A stretch of 64,000 bases of DNA from MWEH01 sp035409945 (GCA_035409945.1 DAONQC010000001.1:124001-188000); one strand, 5' to 3'. Shown: positions 53,043 to 61,420, counted from the stretch's first letter. Translations and numbers: made by a program. The notes: a model not told the origin generated them from the letters alone.

Positions 53043-55517
53043 CTATTCAATCTTTTCATCAACTTCTTCCGTTTCGTTGTCCGTTTCTGTAGGGCCCGCG
53101 CTTTTTTTACGCGTCAATTGTTTTTCTTGCGCATTACTTTTATTTGTCTTTTTTTCCTCTTGAATGTCCTCCTTTTCAACGACATCATCTGATTCGTTGT
53201 CGGTTCCTGTAGGTTCGTCGGTTTTTTCACGAGCTAATTTTCTTTCTTGCGCTTTAATTTTCCTTATTTCGTTTCTCTCTTGAATGTCTTCTTTTGCAGC
53301 TCTCCCAAACTCCTTAAACCATGCACTAACAATTGCAAATCCATTTGACACACTAATAAGCACATTCTTTGTAGTTCTTTTGACATACTGCGTATAAACC
53401 TCTGTCATAGCTTTATGAGGGACTGTTTTTTTGTTAACTAAAACGTCATAGCCCACAACAATAATATATATTGCTAAAACTAGTGATATTGCTCCAAAAA
53501 CATATAAAATTGCATTATTTTCATATGTGATAGCACTTACTCCTTCTTCTGTATAGCCGACCATTAAGTAAACATATGAATTATTAATATAACTAAACAC
53601 TGCATATAAAATAAATCCAATGTATACCCTAATATCTTTTAAGCATACAGCCACCATAAAGAAAATACCGAGAACCATATACAATGCTTCTGGTTTCATC
53701 TTAACAGAAAATGTCCATATTAAAATAGCTGCACCCACACCAATAAAACTCAAACTAAGTCTATTTCTAGATTTTAAATATACTGCAGATAAAACCAATA
53801 ATATGAACACCACAAATATTATATCAACAACTTTTGACTGTAATGTAATGTCTACATAATTATTTTTTAGTAATGCTTGGAAATTGAATGCATTTTGTGT
53901 ATAGACATTTTTATCTGCTACTAATGTAATAAATCTATCGAATGCAATAAAGCCTTTTCCGCTTTGTATGTCTGCAAAGTTCAATGGCAACGTAATTAGA
54001 TAGAAAAGCACAAGAGAGGATATAATAGTCACTAAAATAACAATTAATTGCTTATATTTCTTTTCTTTGAACCCATCTATTGTTAAGAATATAGTGTAGA
54101 GTAAAACTGCTGGAATAAACAATAAACTTAACGTAGATGTGAGAGCAGCAAGGAAAAACGACACGCTCATTCCTATGTAATTTTTGTCTAATATACAATA
54201 AAAAGTTGAGACTATTAGCAAGCTTGCGATACTTTCCACCGCTCCCCAAGCTGAAGACATTGTAAAGACAATAGGTAACAGTGAATAAGCTCCTGCCATT
54301 ATTGTTGCTGTTGTTTTCCCTTGATTTTTTTCAATTGCCTTATAAATTATTACAATTGCGCCCAAATCAGCAAAAATAGCAAATAACTTATTAATTGCCA
54401 CAACGGCTAGTGCAACTGTATTAGAATCGACTCCTTTAATTCCGTACAAACCTTGCCCTATTAAACCTGCAAGAGCTGATAGATACAAAGGGATTGGTAA
54501 AAACATTGACTTCTCGTTAAATTGATAGAAATATGGAGTACCATGTTTGGCGATCCAAGTTCCTTGAGCAGACAAGTTTTCTAAGTTATATCCAAAGAAA
54601 ACTTTAGAAATATGTTCACCGCCAGCCATAATTGTTTGCGTTAACATTATTGCTAATCTAACGATGGCTCCTAGCCCTAGCACAATGATTAACCCTAAAC
54701 ATTTACTATCTTTAATCTTATTGTAGAGCGTATTGTTTGTCTTTTCGACATCTGCAAAAGCCATATTCCTTGATTGCATTATAAATGCAAAATATGCTAA
54801 AACAACTGTAGCAATTGCACCTAAAATGACATATGGTAAATTCGAAGTTTTTGTCATCCCAAAAACAGTCGCCTTGAGTTGCAAAACATCTAGTCCTGCT
54901 TCTACAGCCCCTTCAGTAGCTGCAGACTTTGTTACTCGCATTAAACTTAAACGTGAAACTTCTCCTTTACCCTTTACAGGAAATTGTTCACTCCCGAAAT
55001 TTAATGAAATATTATATTCACTACTTCCGGATGTTTTAAAATAAAAGACTCTAGTCTTGTCGTTACAAGTTACACTCTCTTGAGCCGTTTTGTCACCTAC
55101 GACATTGAATGAAGCATCTTCTTTAAAACCTACGTATAACCCATGACCCTGAATAAATTCAGTATCGTCATTAAAGCGACCTATTTCAGTAATTTTACAA
55201 TCATACTCCACCTTGTAATATGAATGTGGTTTTAAAAAAACTTTTTTAGTCAAACTGACATAACCATTATCGGAAGTATCAATGCTCAACCCACTAGTTG
55301 AAGAAACGCTGAAAGGTTGGGATACTGGATATTCCATGTCCCACACTTCAGATAATTCGTCTATTGACGTATACTTAAAGTTTTCAGCATTGCCCTCTGC
55401 GCCTTTTAGTATTTCTGTATTGAACTTAGACTCTGCTTTGGTGGAACAGCCTACAAGTAGTAAAGAAATTATGCAGGCTGCCACTAGAACAAATATTATG
55501 ATTTTATTTTTTTTCAT
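53043..55517 (-). CDS. Lipoprotein-signal, multipass membrane protein of GT-C / Gpi18-like type with duplicated charged tail
   Basis: I start at the ATG at 55517 (824 residues); a GTG six codons earlier is possible. The N-terminus has a lipobox-like LLVGC at about residue 24. A ~190-residue extracytoplasmic beta-rich region follows, then a first transmembrane helix near 235, and at least eight or nine further helices up to about 690. The segment with IAKHGTPYFYQFNEKS and PIPLYLSALAGLIG resembles the Gpi18-like mannosyltransferase or GT-C group, but I see no DxD/DE catalytic signature I trust. The last ~100 residues are highly charged and include an exact 40-residue duplication. It lies between rplS and topA. 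A lipid-linked sugar transferase acting at the cell surface is the most likely role, at low certainty. Confidence 0.7.
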   Translation of the reverse strand: MKKNKIIIFVLVAACIISLLLVGCSTKAESKFNTEILKGAEGNAENFKYTSIDELSEVWDMEYPVSQPFSVSSTSGLSIDTSDNGYVSLTKKVFLKPHSYYKVEYDCKITEIGRFNDDTEFIQGHGLYVGFKEDASFNVVGDKTAQESVTCNDKTRVFYFKTSGSSEYNISLNFGSEQFPVKGKGEVSRLSLMRVTKSAATEGAVEAGLDVLQLKATVFGMTKTSNLPYVILGAIATVVLAYFAFIMQSRNMAFADVEKTNNTLYNKIKDSKCLGLIIVLGLGAIVRLAIMLTQTIMAGGEHISKVFFGYNLENLSAQGTWIAKHGTPYFYQFNEKSMFLPIPLYLSALAGLIGQGLYGIKGVDSNTVALAVVAINKLFAIFADLGAIVIIYKAIEKNQGKTTATIMAGAYSLLPIVFTMSSAWGAVESIASLLIVSTFYCILDKNYIGMSVSFFLAALTSTLSLLFIPAVLLYTIFLTIDGFKEKKYKQLIVILVTIISSLVLFYLITLPLNFADIQSGKGFIAFDRFITLVADKNVYTQNAFNFQALLKNNYVDITLQSKVVDIIFVVFILLVLSAVYLKSRNRLSLSFIGVGAAILIWTFSVKMKPEALYMVLGIFFMVAVCLKDIRVYIGFILYAVFSYINNSYVYLMVGYTEEGVSAITYENNAILYVFGAISLVLAIYIIVVGYDVLVNKKTVPHKAMTEVYTQYVKRTTKNVLISVSNGFAIVSAWFKEFGRAAKEDIQERNEIRKIKAQERKLAREKTDEPTGTDNESDDVVEKEDIQEEKKTNKSNAQEKQLTRKKSAGPTETDNETEEVDEKIE
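53057..53296. repeat. 120-bp in-frame tandem duplication in the membrane protein tail
   Basis: The segments 53057-53176 and 53177-53296 align with a period of exactly 120 bp (anchors TCGTTGT at 53074 and 53194, and TTGAATGTC near both ends). In protein this gives two 40-residue units: EDIQERNEIRKIKAQERKLA... and EDIQEEKKTNKSNAQEKQLT..., each ending in an acidic stretch. Divergence between the copies shows that it is not recent. Confidence 0.85.
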
Positions 55518-55575
55518 TATTTTTACCCATTCCACACATAAATTTATGGCTAACTAACCAAAACTGATTCAATAA

Positions 55576-55923
55576 TTAAAATCTATCTTTTGCCTTAACT
55601 TTAGCCGCTTTACCTGTTCTTGAACGTAGATAATATAATTTCGCTCTTCTAACTTTACCTTCTCTAGTCACGGTAATGCTCTCTATTTTAGGGCTGTGTA
55701 ATGGAAAAGTCCTCTCAACTCCAATTCCTTGTGAAATTCTGCGAACAGTAAATGTCTCACGTATACTTCCATTTTTTTTGGCGATAACAGTTCCTTCAAA
55801 TGCTTGTAATCTTTCTCTTGTTCCTTCCTTAACTTTCACCATAACTCTTACGGTATCGCCAATGCCAAATTTAGGAATGTCTTTTCTTAATCCTTCTTTT
55901 TCAATAGTGTCTAAAATATTCAT
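55576..55923 (-). CDS. rplS: 50S ribosomal protein L19
   Basis: L19 lies at the 30S-50S interface. The 115-residue product has FGIGDTVRVMVKVKEGTRERLQ (two parts, from about residue 20), VRRISQGIGVERTFPLHSP near 61 and RAKLYYLRSRTGKAAKVK near the end. AAGGAG precedes the ATG. In Bacillus rplS lies between trmD and rbgA; here it is moved after rnhB and has its own promoter. It is followed by the large membrane protein gene. Confidence 0.98.
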   Translation of the reverse strand: MNILDTIEKEGLRKDIPKFGIGDTVRVMVKVKEGTRERLQAFEGTVIAKKNGSIRETFTVRRISQGIGVERTFPLHSPKIESITVTREGKVRRAKLYYLRSRTGKAAKVKAKDRF

Positions 55924-55997
55924 ATCTATTCTCCTTATTCATACATGTACTTGCGAGGCTTGGTCTTTTCTCGTATAGGTCCATTAAAACTTAATAT
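55924..55997 (-). promoter_or_regulatory. rplS 5' leader, possible L19 autoregulatory element
   Basis: The 74-nt transcribed leader contains a small potential helix: CGAG and CTCG at 55954-55957 and 55970-55973 on the plus-strand numbering, with GGACCTATACG-like sequence before and AAGTACATGTATG after. A conserved L19 leader RNA is known upstream of rplS in Firmicutes; the location fits, but I cannot confirm the fold by eye. Confidence 0.4.
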
Positions 55998-56026
55998 ATA
56001 GTATCAAATTGATTTTTTAATATCAA
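55998..56026 (-). promoter_or_regulatory. rplS promoter
   Basis: TTGATA (56021-56026) and TACTAT (55998-56003) lie 17 bp apart on the minus strand. The remaining sequence to rnhB (56027-56225) is AT-rich, has a perfect 10-bp palindrome GTTCTAGAAC at 56184-56193, and shows no gene and no T-tailed terminator. Confidence 0.7.
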
Positions 56027-56225
56027 GCAAAATATATATCACCTTTATAAACATATATTATAAATTAATTAAAAAGGGATTCATCGTAATTTGTTAAAAC
56101 ATTATCCGCATAAAATTTCACCAATATATTCATTTAACCGATATACACTATATAAAAATGCTCGTTAAATAATTTCACATATAGTTCTAGAACATGTTTT
56201 CATCGTTACTGTACACCAATATCAA

Positions 56226-56831
56226 TTACCCAAGAATATTCGTTATAAATGACTTCCGATGTATTTCACACGGACCATATTTCTTTATCATTTCAATATG
56301 GTGCTTAGTACCATACCCTTTGTGACTATCAAAGCCATATTCGGGATATAGTTTTGCGTACTCGTACATAAGCTTATCACGTTCAACTTTTGCTATAATT
56401 GAAGCGCAGGCTATTGAATAATATGTTGCATCTCCTTTAATTATAGACTCGGTAGGTAACGGTAAGTTTAATTTTACCGCATCTACTAATACTCTATCTG
56501 GCACGGGGAACAAAAAACTCACAGCTTCCTGCATTGCTTTTTTCGTTGCCATTAGTATATTAGTTGCATCTATTTCGTTTGGATAAATGAAAATGGTTTT
56601 ATGACATATAACACCCGCAATCAGCTGATTATATAATTCTTCTCTTTTTTTCTCGGATATTTTTTTACTATCGTTTATATCTGCAATAAAAAATTCTCCG
56701 GGAATACAAGCGCATGCTGCTACAGGACCTGCTAAAGGACCTCTGCCCGCTTCATCAACACCACAAACAAGTTTAATTCGATTTCTACTAATGTATTTTT
56801 TCTCGTTATCATATAAAACATTTGTGTTCAT
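56226..56831 (-). CDS. rnhB: Ribonuclease HII
   Basis: Removes ribonucleotides from DNA-RNA hybrids. The 201-residue product has the active-site start VCGVDEAGRGPLAGPV near residue 24 (Asp-Glu of DEAGRG), another conserved aspartate in VLVDAVKLNLP near 115, and SIACASIIAKVERD near 137 with GFDSHKGYGTKHH near 168. GAGGGTAATTT precedes the ATG. It follows rbgA across 185 bp. Confidence 0.96.
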   Translation of the reverse strand: MNTNVLYDNEKKYISRNRIKLVCGVDEAGRGPLAGPVAACACIPGEFFIADINDSKKISEKKREELYNQLIAGVICHKTIFIYPNEIDATNILMATKKAMQEAVSFLFPVPDRVLVDAVKLNLPLPTESIIKGDATYYSIACASIIAKVERDKLMYEYAKLYPEYGFDSHKGYGTKHHIEMIKKYGPCEIHRKSFITNILG

Positions 56832-56846
56832 AAATTACCCTCTAAT

Positions 56847-56875
56847 GCTATAAGTGAAAATTCATTGGTTTGTAA
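56847..56875 (-). promoter_or_regulatory. Candidate rnhB promoter
   Basis: TTACAA (56870-56875) and TATAGC (56847-56852) lie 17 bp apart on the minus strand, upstream of rnhB. Further up, between 56961 and 57010, two imperfect direct repeats (GCATCGTTCGTTCATAA and GCACTCGTTCGTGTAA) occur; their meaning is unknown. Confidence 0.4.
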
Positions 56876-57016
56876 TAAAATTGATTAACATTAATTACTC
56901 AAAGCTAACATTTTTTGACACGCATACTTGTAGTGCACTGCTTAATTGACTCCTGCTAGAGCATCGTTCGTTCATAAAGCATTGATGCAAGCACTCGTTC
57001 GTGTAACGTAATATAA

Positions 57017-57853
57017 TTAATTACTTAAGGAAACTCTCCCTAAAGCACCATTTCTAAAATCATTAATTAAAGTTATTGCAGCTCTTTCAATGTCAAGTTT
57101 TTGTTGATCAGTATAATATTCCCTTGCTTTTGCAATATTCTCTAATCCTAACGAAGGTGATTCTTGTTTATCAATGCCATAGCGGATACATAAGGCATCA
57201 GGTATTTTGTGAAATAATTTAGTATAAAGCCACTTTGCTAACTCAATCGAATCAAATCTTGCGTCTTTAATGCTACCAATAGCAGCTAAATAATATGCCT
57301 TTTCTTGATCTTCAAAATCAGGATATAGAACACCTGGAGAGTCTAAAAGATCAAATCCTAGGCGGGGAATTCTAGTCCATTTAATAGTTCTAGTTACGCC
57401 TGGAGTATTCGCGACATCAGATTTTTTTCTACCGACTAATGTGTTTATCAATGTGGACTTTCCACAGTTAGGTACACCTAAAACCATAACTCTTGGCGCC
57501 CTTTTAACACCTTTATTTTTATATTTCTTAATGGTTGGTGCATTTATAATTTTTAATTCTTTTACAATTCGATTGATGCTTTTACTATCCAAACTGTTTA
57601 TACAAACACAGTTTTTATCATTTTTACGAAAATAATCTTCCCAGTATAACGCTTCTTTTTCGGGTATTAAATCTGATTTGTTTATTACATATAAAATAGG
57701 CTTATTTTCTATAATTTTGTCAAAAGATTCATTAATACAAGCTATAGGAGCCCTTGCATCTAGCATATAAATAACACTATCTACCATTGGTAAATTGTTT
57801 TCTAATTCTACCAATGCTCGTTTCATATGACCTGGAAACCAATGTATAAACAA
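57017..57853 (-). CDS. rbgA: Ribosome biogenesis GTPase YlqF/RbgA
   Basis: RbgA is needed late in 50S assembly. The 278-residue protein has a circularly permuted GTPase: G4 INKSDL near residue 57, then G1 GVPNCGKSTLIN near residue 126, the switch region NTPGVTR near 147 and G3 DSPGV near 167. The start codon is TTG at 57853, 6 nt after GGAGG inside the end of trmD; the trmD stop and this start are one base apart. It lies between trmD and rnhB as in Bacillus. Confidence 0.96.
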   Translation of the reverse strand: MFIHWFPGHMKRALVELENNLPMVDSVIYMLDARAPIACINESFDKIIENKPILYVINKSDLIPEKEALYWEDYFRKNDKNCVCINSLDSKSINRIVKELKIINAPTIKKYKNKGVKRAPRVMVLGVPNCGKSTLINTLVGRKKSDVANTPGVTRTIKWTRIPRLGFDLLDSPGVLYPDFEDQEKAYYLAAIGSIKDARFDSIELAKWLYTKLFHKIPDALCIRYGIDKQESPSLGLENIAKAREYYTDQQKLDIERAAITLINDFRNGALGRVSLSN

Positions 57854-57854
57854 T

Positions 57855-58526
57855 CTATTCCTCCAATAAATCTGGACGGCGCTTTTTTGTTATAGATAGA
57901 GCTACTTCCTTGCGCCATTTTTCTATTTCAGCATGATTACCACTTAGTAAAACTGCAGGCACTTCCAGTCCTTCAAAAACCTGTGGCCTAGTATATTGTG
58001 GATACTCTAATAGATTGGAAGAAAAACTCTCTTCAGTAATTGATTGGGGGGAGCCTAGCACCCCATCTATATATCTAGATATAGAATTGATAAGTACGAG
58101 CGAGGCAAAATCGCCAGAGGTTATTACATAATCTCCTATTGATAATTCCATATCAATATCAAGTTCAATGACACGCTCATCAACCCCTTCAAAAGCACCA
58201 TTTAAAAGTAAAAGGTTCTTTTTTTCGCTTAACCTCTTTACCATTTTTTGATTTAATTTTTGTCCTTTTGGGGATAAGTATATACGAAAGCATTCATGTG
58301 CTCCATCAATAGCCTTGATTGCATCATGTATAGGCTGTGCAGTCATGACCATCCCTGCCCCCCCACCAAAAGGTTCGTCGTCGCATTTTTTATGCTTATC
58401 CTTAGAAAAATCCCTAATATTATAAACATTTACCTGGAAAAGCCCTTTTTCAAGGGCCCTTCCAATAACGCTTTCATTCAAAGCATTATAAATGCCAGGA
58501 AATAAGGTTAATACATTTATTTGCAT
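57855..58526 (-). CDS. trmD: tRNA (guanine-37-N1)-methyltransferase
   Basis: SPOUT methyltransferase that modifies G37. I start at 58526, 6 nt after a GGAG; this gives 223 residues. The N-terminal LTLFPGIYNALNESVIGRA and EPFGGGAGMVM are typical. The knot segment reads IGDYVITSGDFASLVLINSISR (split at ITSG), where E. coli has GGELPAMTLID; and the E. coli catalytic Asp169 position (in EDSF) is Glu (TEESF). The E. coli Arg154 equivalent is kept in SISR. The ELLEYPQYTRP and LLSGNHAEIEKWR motifs are intact. The enzyme is probably active, but its binding loop is divergent. Confidence 0.93.
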   Translation of the reverse strand: MQINVLTLFPGIYNALNESVIGRALEKGLFQVNVYNIRDFSKDKHKKCDDEPFGGGAGMVMTAQPIHDAIKAIDGAHECFRIYLSPKGQKLNQKMVKRLSEKKNLLLLNGAFEGVDERVIELDIDMELSIGDYVITSGDFASLVLINSISRYIDGVLGSPQSITEESFSSNLLEYPQYTRPQVFEGLEVPAVLLSGNHAEIEKWRKEVALSITKKRRPDLLEE

Positions 58527-58571
58527 AGTTTTCTCCATTAATGATAGTTAAAGCCTAAAAATAACTTACTG

Positions 58572-59075
58572 TTATTTAGCATACACTATGACTTTTTTCA
58601 ATTCGTTTTGGTCAAGTAATATAGTTCTGCTTTTAGTATTAATGTCTAAAATCACTGTCTTTAAGGCAGGAAAACTAAAATTATTGTGTTCGCCTTTTAC
58701 AAAAAAAGTATCTACACTTTTAAACGAGTATACATCTTTTAAGACGCCGAGTATTTTTTCATTTGTTTGGACACTAAACCCTAATAAATCACTAATAAAA
58801 AATCTACCTTCAGAGAGTGAAATTTCGGATTTTTTTGCGTATATTTCGCCGTTTATAAGTTCTGCTTGATTTCTAGTATCTATACCACTGAGTTTAAGAA
58901 TTATAAAACCGTTACTCGTCCGACAATGCTCTATTTTGTATTTATTTTCGTTTATTAAGCAATTTGTTAGTTTAATAAAAACATCTGAAGTGTCGGTAAA
59001 AATAACTACTTTTAGTTCACCTTTAATGCCATGTGCACGCAACACTTGCCCTACAAGAATATAATCCTCTTTCAT
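58572..59075 (-). CDS. rimM: 16S rRNA processing protein RimM
   Basis: RimM binds ribosomal protein S19 in 30S assembly. The 167-residue product has the N-terminal VGQVLRAHGIKGELKVVIFTD (in two parts, near residues 8-28) and the C-terminal PRC-barrel with VFVKGEHNNFSFPAL-like sequence near residue 126. Its ATG overlaps the khpA stop by four bases. The order rpsP-khpA-rimM-trmD is the usual one. Confidence 0.94.
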   Translation of the reverse strand: MKEDYILVGQVLRAHGIKGELKVVIFTDTSDVFIKLTNCLINENKYKIEHCRTSNGFIILKLSGIDTRNQAELINGEIYAKKSEISLSEGRFFISDLLGFSVQTNEKILGVLKDVYSFKSVDTFFVKGEHNNFSFPALKTVILDINTKSRTILLDQNELKKVIVYAK

Positions 59076-59302
59076 CTTTCGGTAATAACTACATCATAAC
59101 TTTTGTCTGAATCTTGTGCCGCAGCTCTAACAATTGTTCTTATGGCTTTTGCGAGCCTTCCTGACCTGCCAATAATTCGCCCCATTTTGTCGCTGTCCAC
59201 AATTACTCTAATTTCAACTATTGTGCCATCTTCAGCTTCAATAATATCGTATGAATCCCTTGTAATAATTTGACTAACTAAGTAATCTACTAGTTCTCTC
59301 AT
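59072..59302 (-). CDS. khpA: KH-domain RNA-binding protein KhpA
   Basis: A 76-residue type II KH domain, known as YlqC/KhpA; with KhpB it binds small RNAs and influences cell division in streptococci. The GxxG loop appears as IIGRSGRLAKAIRTIV near residue 42. GGAGTAAAATAAAAA precedes the ATG. It sits between rpsP (8-bp gap) and rimM (4-base overlap). Confidence 0.95.
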   Translation of the reverse strand: MRELVDYLVSQIITRDSYDIIEAEDGTIVEIRVIVDSDKMGRIIGRSGRLAKAIRTIVRAAAQDSDKSYDVVITER

Positions 59303-59310
59303 TTTTTATT

Positions 59311-59652
59311 TTACTCCTTATCACTTTGAGCTTCTACAGCAGCCTCAACTGCATCTTCTTTTAGCTCAGCTTTTGAAGGATCTTTTGTTTTATAATTCTT
59401 TTCAGGTCTTGTGATAATACCCTCTTTAACAAACAAAGATCTTACAGTCTCGGTTGGCTGTGCGCCAGTTCCTAACCACTTTTGGGCTTTTTCTTTGTCA
59501 ATTTTAATAACAGGAGGGGTTGCTACGGGATCATAAATCCCTATTTGCTCAATATATTGTCCATCTCTTGATTTTGCAGAATCAATTGCTACAATACGAT
59601 AAAAGGGCTTTTTCTTTGCACCCATTCTTGTTAATCTTAATTTTACTGCCAT
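59311..59652 (-). CDS. rpsP: 30S ribosomal protein S16 with C-terminal extension
   Basis: S16 is essential in 30S assembly. The 113-residue product has the conserved start VKLRLTRMGAKKKPFYRIV and GQYIEQIGIYDP, but is longer than the usual 80-90 residues: an acidic, alanine-rich tail of about 27 residues follows. GGAGGTAAAAAC precedes the ATG. The leader upstream of it holds a small hairpin. Confidence 0.96.
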   Translation of the reverse strand: MAVKLRLTRMGAKKKPFYRIVAIDSAKSRDGQYIEQIGIYDPVATPPVIKIDKEKAQKWLGTGAQPTETVRSLFVKEGIITRPEKNYKTKDPSKAELKEDAVEAAVEAQSDKE

Positions 59653-59682
59653 GTTTTTACCTCCAAATTTTTATATATTTTA

Positions 59683-59704
59683 TGGCATATATTACATTAT
59701 GCCA
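59683..59704 (-). other. Small hairpin between ffh and rpsP
   Basis: TGGCATA and TATGCCA form a perfect 7-bp stem with an 8-nt loop. It has no T-tail on the minus strand, so it is more probably an mRNA processing or stability element than a terminator. Confidence 0.4.
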
Positions 59705-59730
59705 GCATATTCATTATGACACCACTACTT

Positions 59731-61041
59731 CTAAAATGGTAATTTAAATTTTCCTGATTTCATCCTCTTCATCATTATTTTCATTTGCTCAAATTGATTC
59801 AAAAGCTTGTTTACATCTTGTACAGTTGTACCACTTCCTTTTGCAATTCGCTTTCTTCTTGATGACTTAATTATATCGGGATTATGTCTTTCTTCAACAG
59901 TCATCGATAAGATGATAGCCTTCGTTTTTTCTATAGCTTTTTCGTCTAAATCCTCTTCCCTAATTTTGCCAGAGATTCCGGGAATCATGTTTAACATTCC
60001 CTTCATTCCACCCATCTTTTTAATACTTTCAAGTTGGGCTAAATAATCTTCTAAGTCAAATGATTGTGTTTTAAGTTTTTGGGCTAATTTGTTTGCTTCC
60101 TCTTCAGAAATTGCATCTTGAGCCTTTTCGATTAAGGTTAATACATCGCCCATTCCCAATATCCGAGATGCCATTCTATCAGGATGGAAAGGTTCGATAT
60201 CCTCCATCTTCTCGCCGACACCAATATACTTGATTGGCTTACCTGTCACTGCCTTTATAGACAATGCCGCGCCCCCTCTAGTATCACCATCAAGTTTGGT
60301 TAATATGATGCCAGTTACATCTAAGTCTTCATTAAACTTATGAGCCACATTAACGCTATCTTGTCCAAGCATGCTATCTACAACTAATAAAATCTCGTTA
60401 GGTTGTATTCTTTTCTTTAATGATTTAAGTTCTTCCATTAGGGTTGCATCTATATGCAAACGCCCGGCAGTATCTATAATAACTATGTCAAAGTTGTTAT
60501 CTTTTGCATGCTCGATAGCTGCTGTCGCAATTTTAATGGGATCAATTTGACCTCTTTCAAACACTTCTACTCGCGCCTTTTCTCCAACTACCTGAAGTTG
60601 TTTAATCGCAGCAGGTCTGTAAATATCACAAGCCACTAATAAAACCTTTTTATGATCTTTGCTTAAAAGTTTTGCCAACTTACCACACATAGTGGTTTTA
60701 CCCGAACCCTGTAAACCACAAATCATATAAACTGATGGTGGCCGGTCTGCAATTGTCAACTTGGATATTTTACTACCCATTAATTCTATTAATTCTTCAT
60801 TAACAAGCTTAATTACCTGTTGCGAGCTATCAAGCCCACGTAATATATCCGTACCAATTGCTTTGTCCGTTACCCTTTTCACAAAGTCCTTCGCTACAAT
60901 ATAGTTAACATCAGCTTCTAATAAAGCTAATCTTACTTCTCTCATAGCTTCTTTTAATTCGAGTTCAGTAAGACCTCTCTTGTTGCGTAATTTACTAAAT
61001 ACGTGATTAATTTTTTGCGAAAGATTTTCAAATAATGCCAT
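59731..61041 (-). CDS. ffh: Signal recognition particle protein Ffh
   Basis: The SRP54 GTPase, which binds signal peptides and 4.5S RNA and targets proteins to the membrane through FtsY. The 436-residue product has the N domain, G domain with GLQGSGKTTMCGKLA near residue 109, DTAGRLHIDATLM near 190 and TKLDGDTRGG near 247, then a methionine-rich M domain (GGMKGMLNMIPGISGK near 344) with a short C-terminus. Its ATG overlaps the ylxM stop by one base (TAATG). Confidence 0.97.
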   Translation of the reverse strand: MALFENLSQKINHVFSKLRNKRGLTELELKEAMREVRLALLEADVNYIVAKDFVKRVTDKAIGTDILRGLDSSQQVIKLVNEELIELMGSKISKLTIADRPPSVYMICGLQGSGKTTMCGKLAKLLSKDHKKVLLVACDIYRPAAIKQLQVVGEKARVEVFERGQIDPIKIATAAIEHAKDNNFDIVIIDTAGRLHIDATLMEELKSLKKRIQPNEILLVVDSMLGQDSVNVAHKFNEDLDVTGIILTKLDGDTRGGAALSIKAVTGKPIKYIGVGEKMEDIEPFHPDRMASRILGMGDVLTLIEKAQDAISEEEANKLAQKLKTQSFDLEDYLAQLESIKKMGGMKGMLNMIPGISGKIREEDLDEKAIEKTKAIILSMTVEERHNPDIIKSSRRKRIAKGSGTTVQDVNKLLNQFEQMKIMMKRMKSGKFKLPF

Positions 61042-61367
61042 TATATCTTTTCAACCTCTTCTAAAAGCTTATTTAATTTAGCAGCAGTATCCTCATCTGA
61101 TTCCAATATGTAGCTCTGAATCTTTGCCTTAATATTAGCAACACGGGCTACTAGTCCCAATTTTTCCTCATATTCTTCTAGCTTTTTTTCTGTCCTTTTC
61201 AACACATCTTTTATTGCTTGTCTGCTTACATTGCAAATTTTCGATATTTCAGCCAAAGAAAGATCTTGGTCATAGTACATTTTCACTACATCTGACTGGT
61301 ACTTAGTCAACAAATTACCATAATAATCATTTAATAGTGCTATTTTTAAATTAATCTCTTTTGACAT
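61041..61367 (-). CDS. ylxM: YlxM/p13-like DNA-binding helix-turn-helix protein (SRP operon)
   Basis: The 108-residue product belongs to the YlxM/p13 family, thought to modulate SRP gene expression. It has a helix-turn-helix with VVKMYYDQDLSLAEISKICNVSRQAIKD (two parts, about residues 26-53) and a C-terminal coiled coil with several Glu and Lys residues (about 60-105). The ribosome site is weak. It is translationally coupled to ffh. Its promoter at 61392 and a strong inverted repeat at 61414 suggest control, possibly by itself. Confidence 0.93.
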   Translation of the reverse strand: MSKEINLKIALLNDYYGNLLTKYQSDVVKMYYDQDLSLAEISKICNVSRQAIKDVLKRTEKKLEEYEEKLGLVARVANIKAKIQSYILESDEDTAAKLNKLLEEVEKI

Positions 61368-61391
61368 ATCAACAATCTACTTCTTTTTTTA

Positions 61392-61420
61392 ATATTAATC
61401 AAACATATGTTGCCTGTCAA
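61392..61420 (-). promoter_or_regulatory. ylxM-ffh promoter
   Basis: On the minus strand a perfect TTGACA (61415-61420) and TAATAT (61392-61397) lie 17 bp apart, 25 bp upstream of the ylxM ATG. It gives the SRP genes their own transcription start, separate from ftsY. Confidence 0.85.

Noticed and set aside
58557..58578. AAATAAC-TTACT-GTTATTT hairpin at the end of rimM
   Set aside because: AT-rich, overlaps the rimM stop codon and has no good T-tail; trmD and rimM are close neighbours and likely need readthrough.
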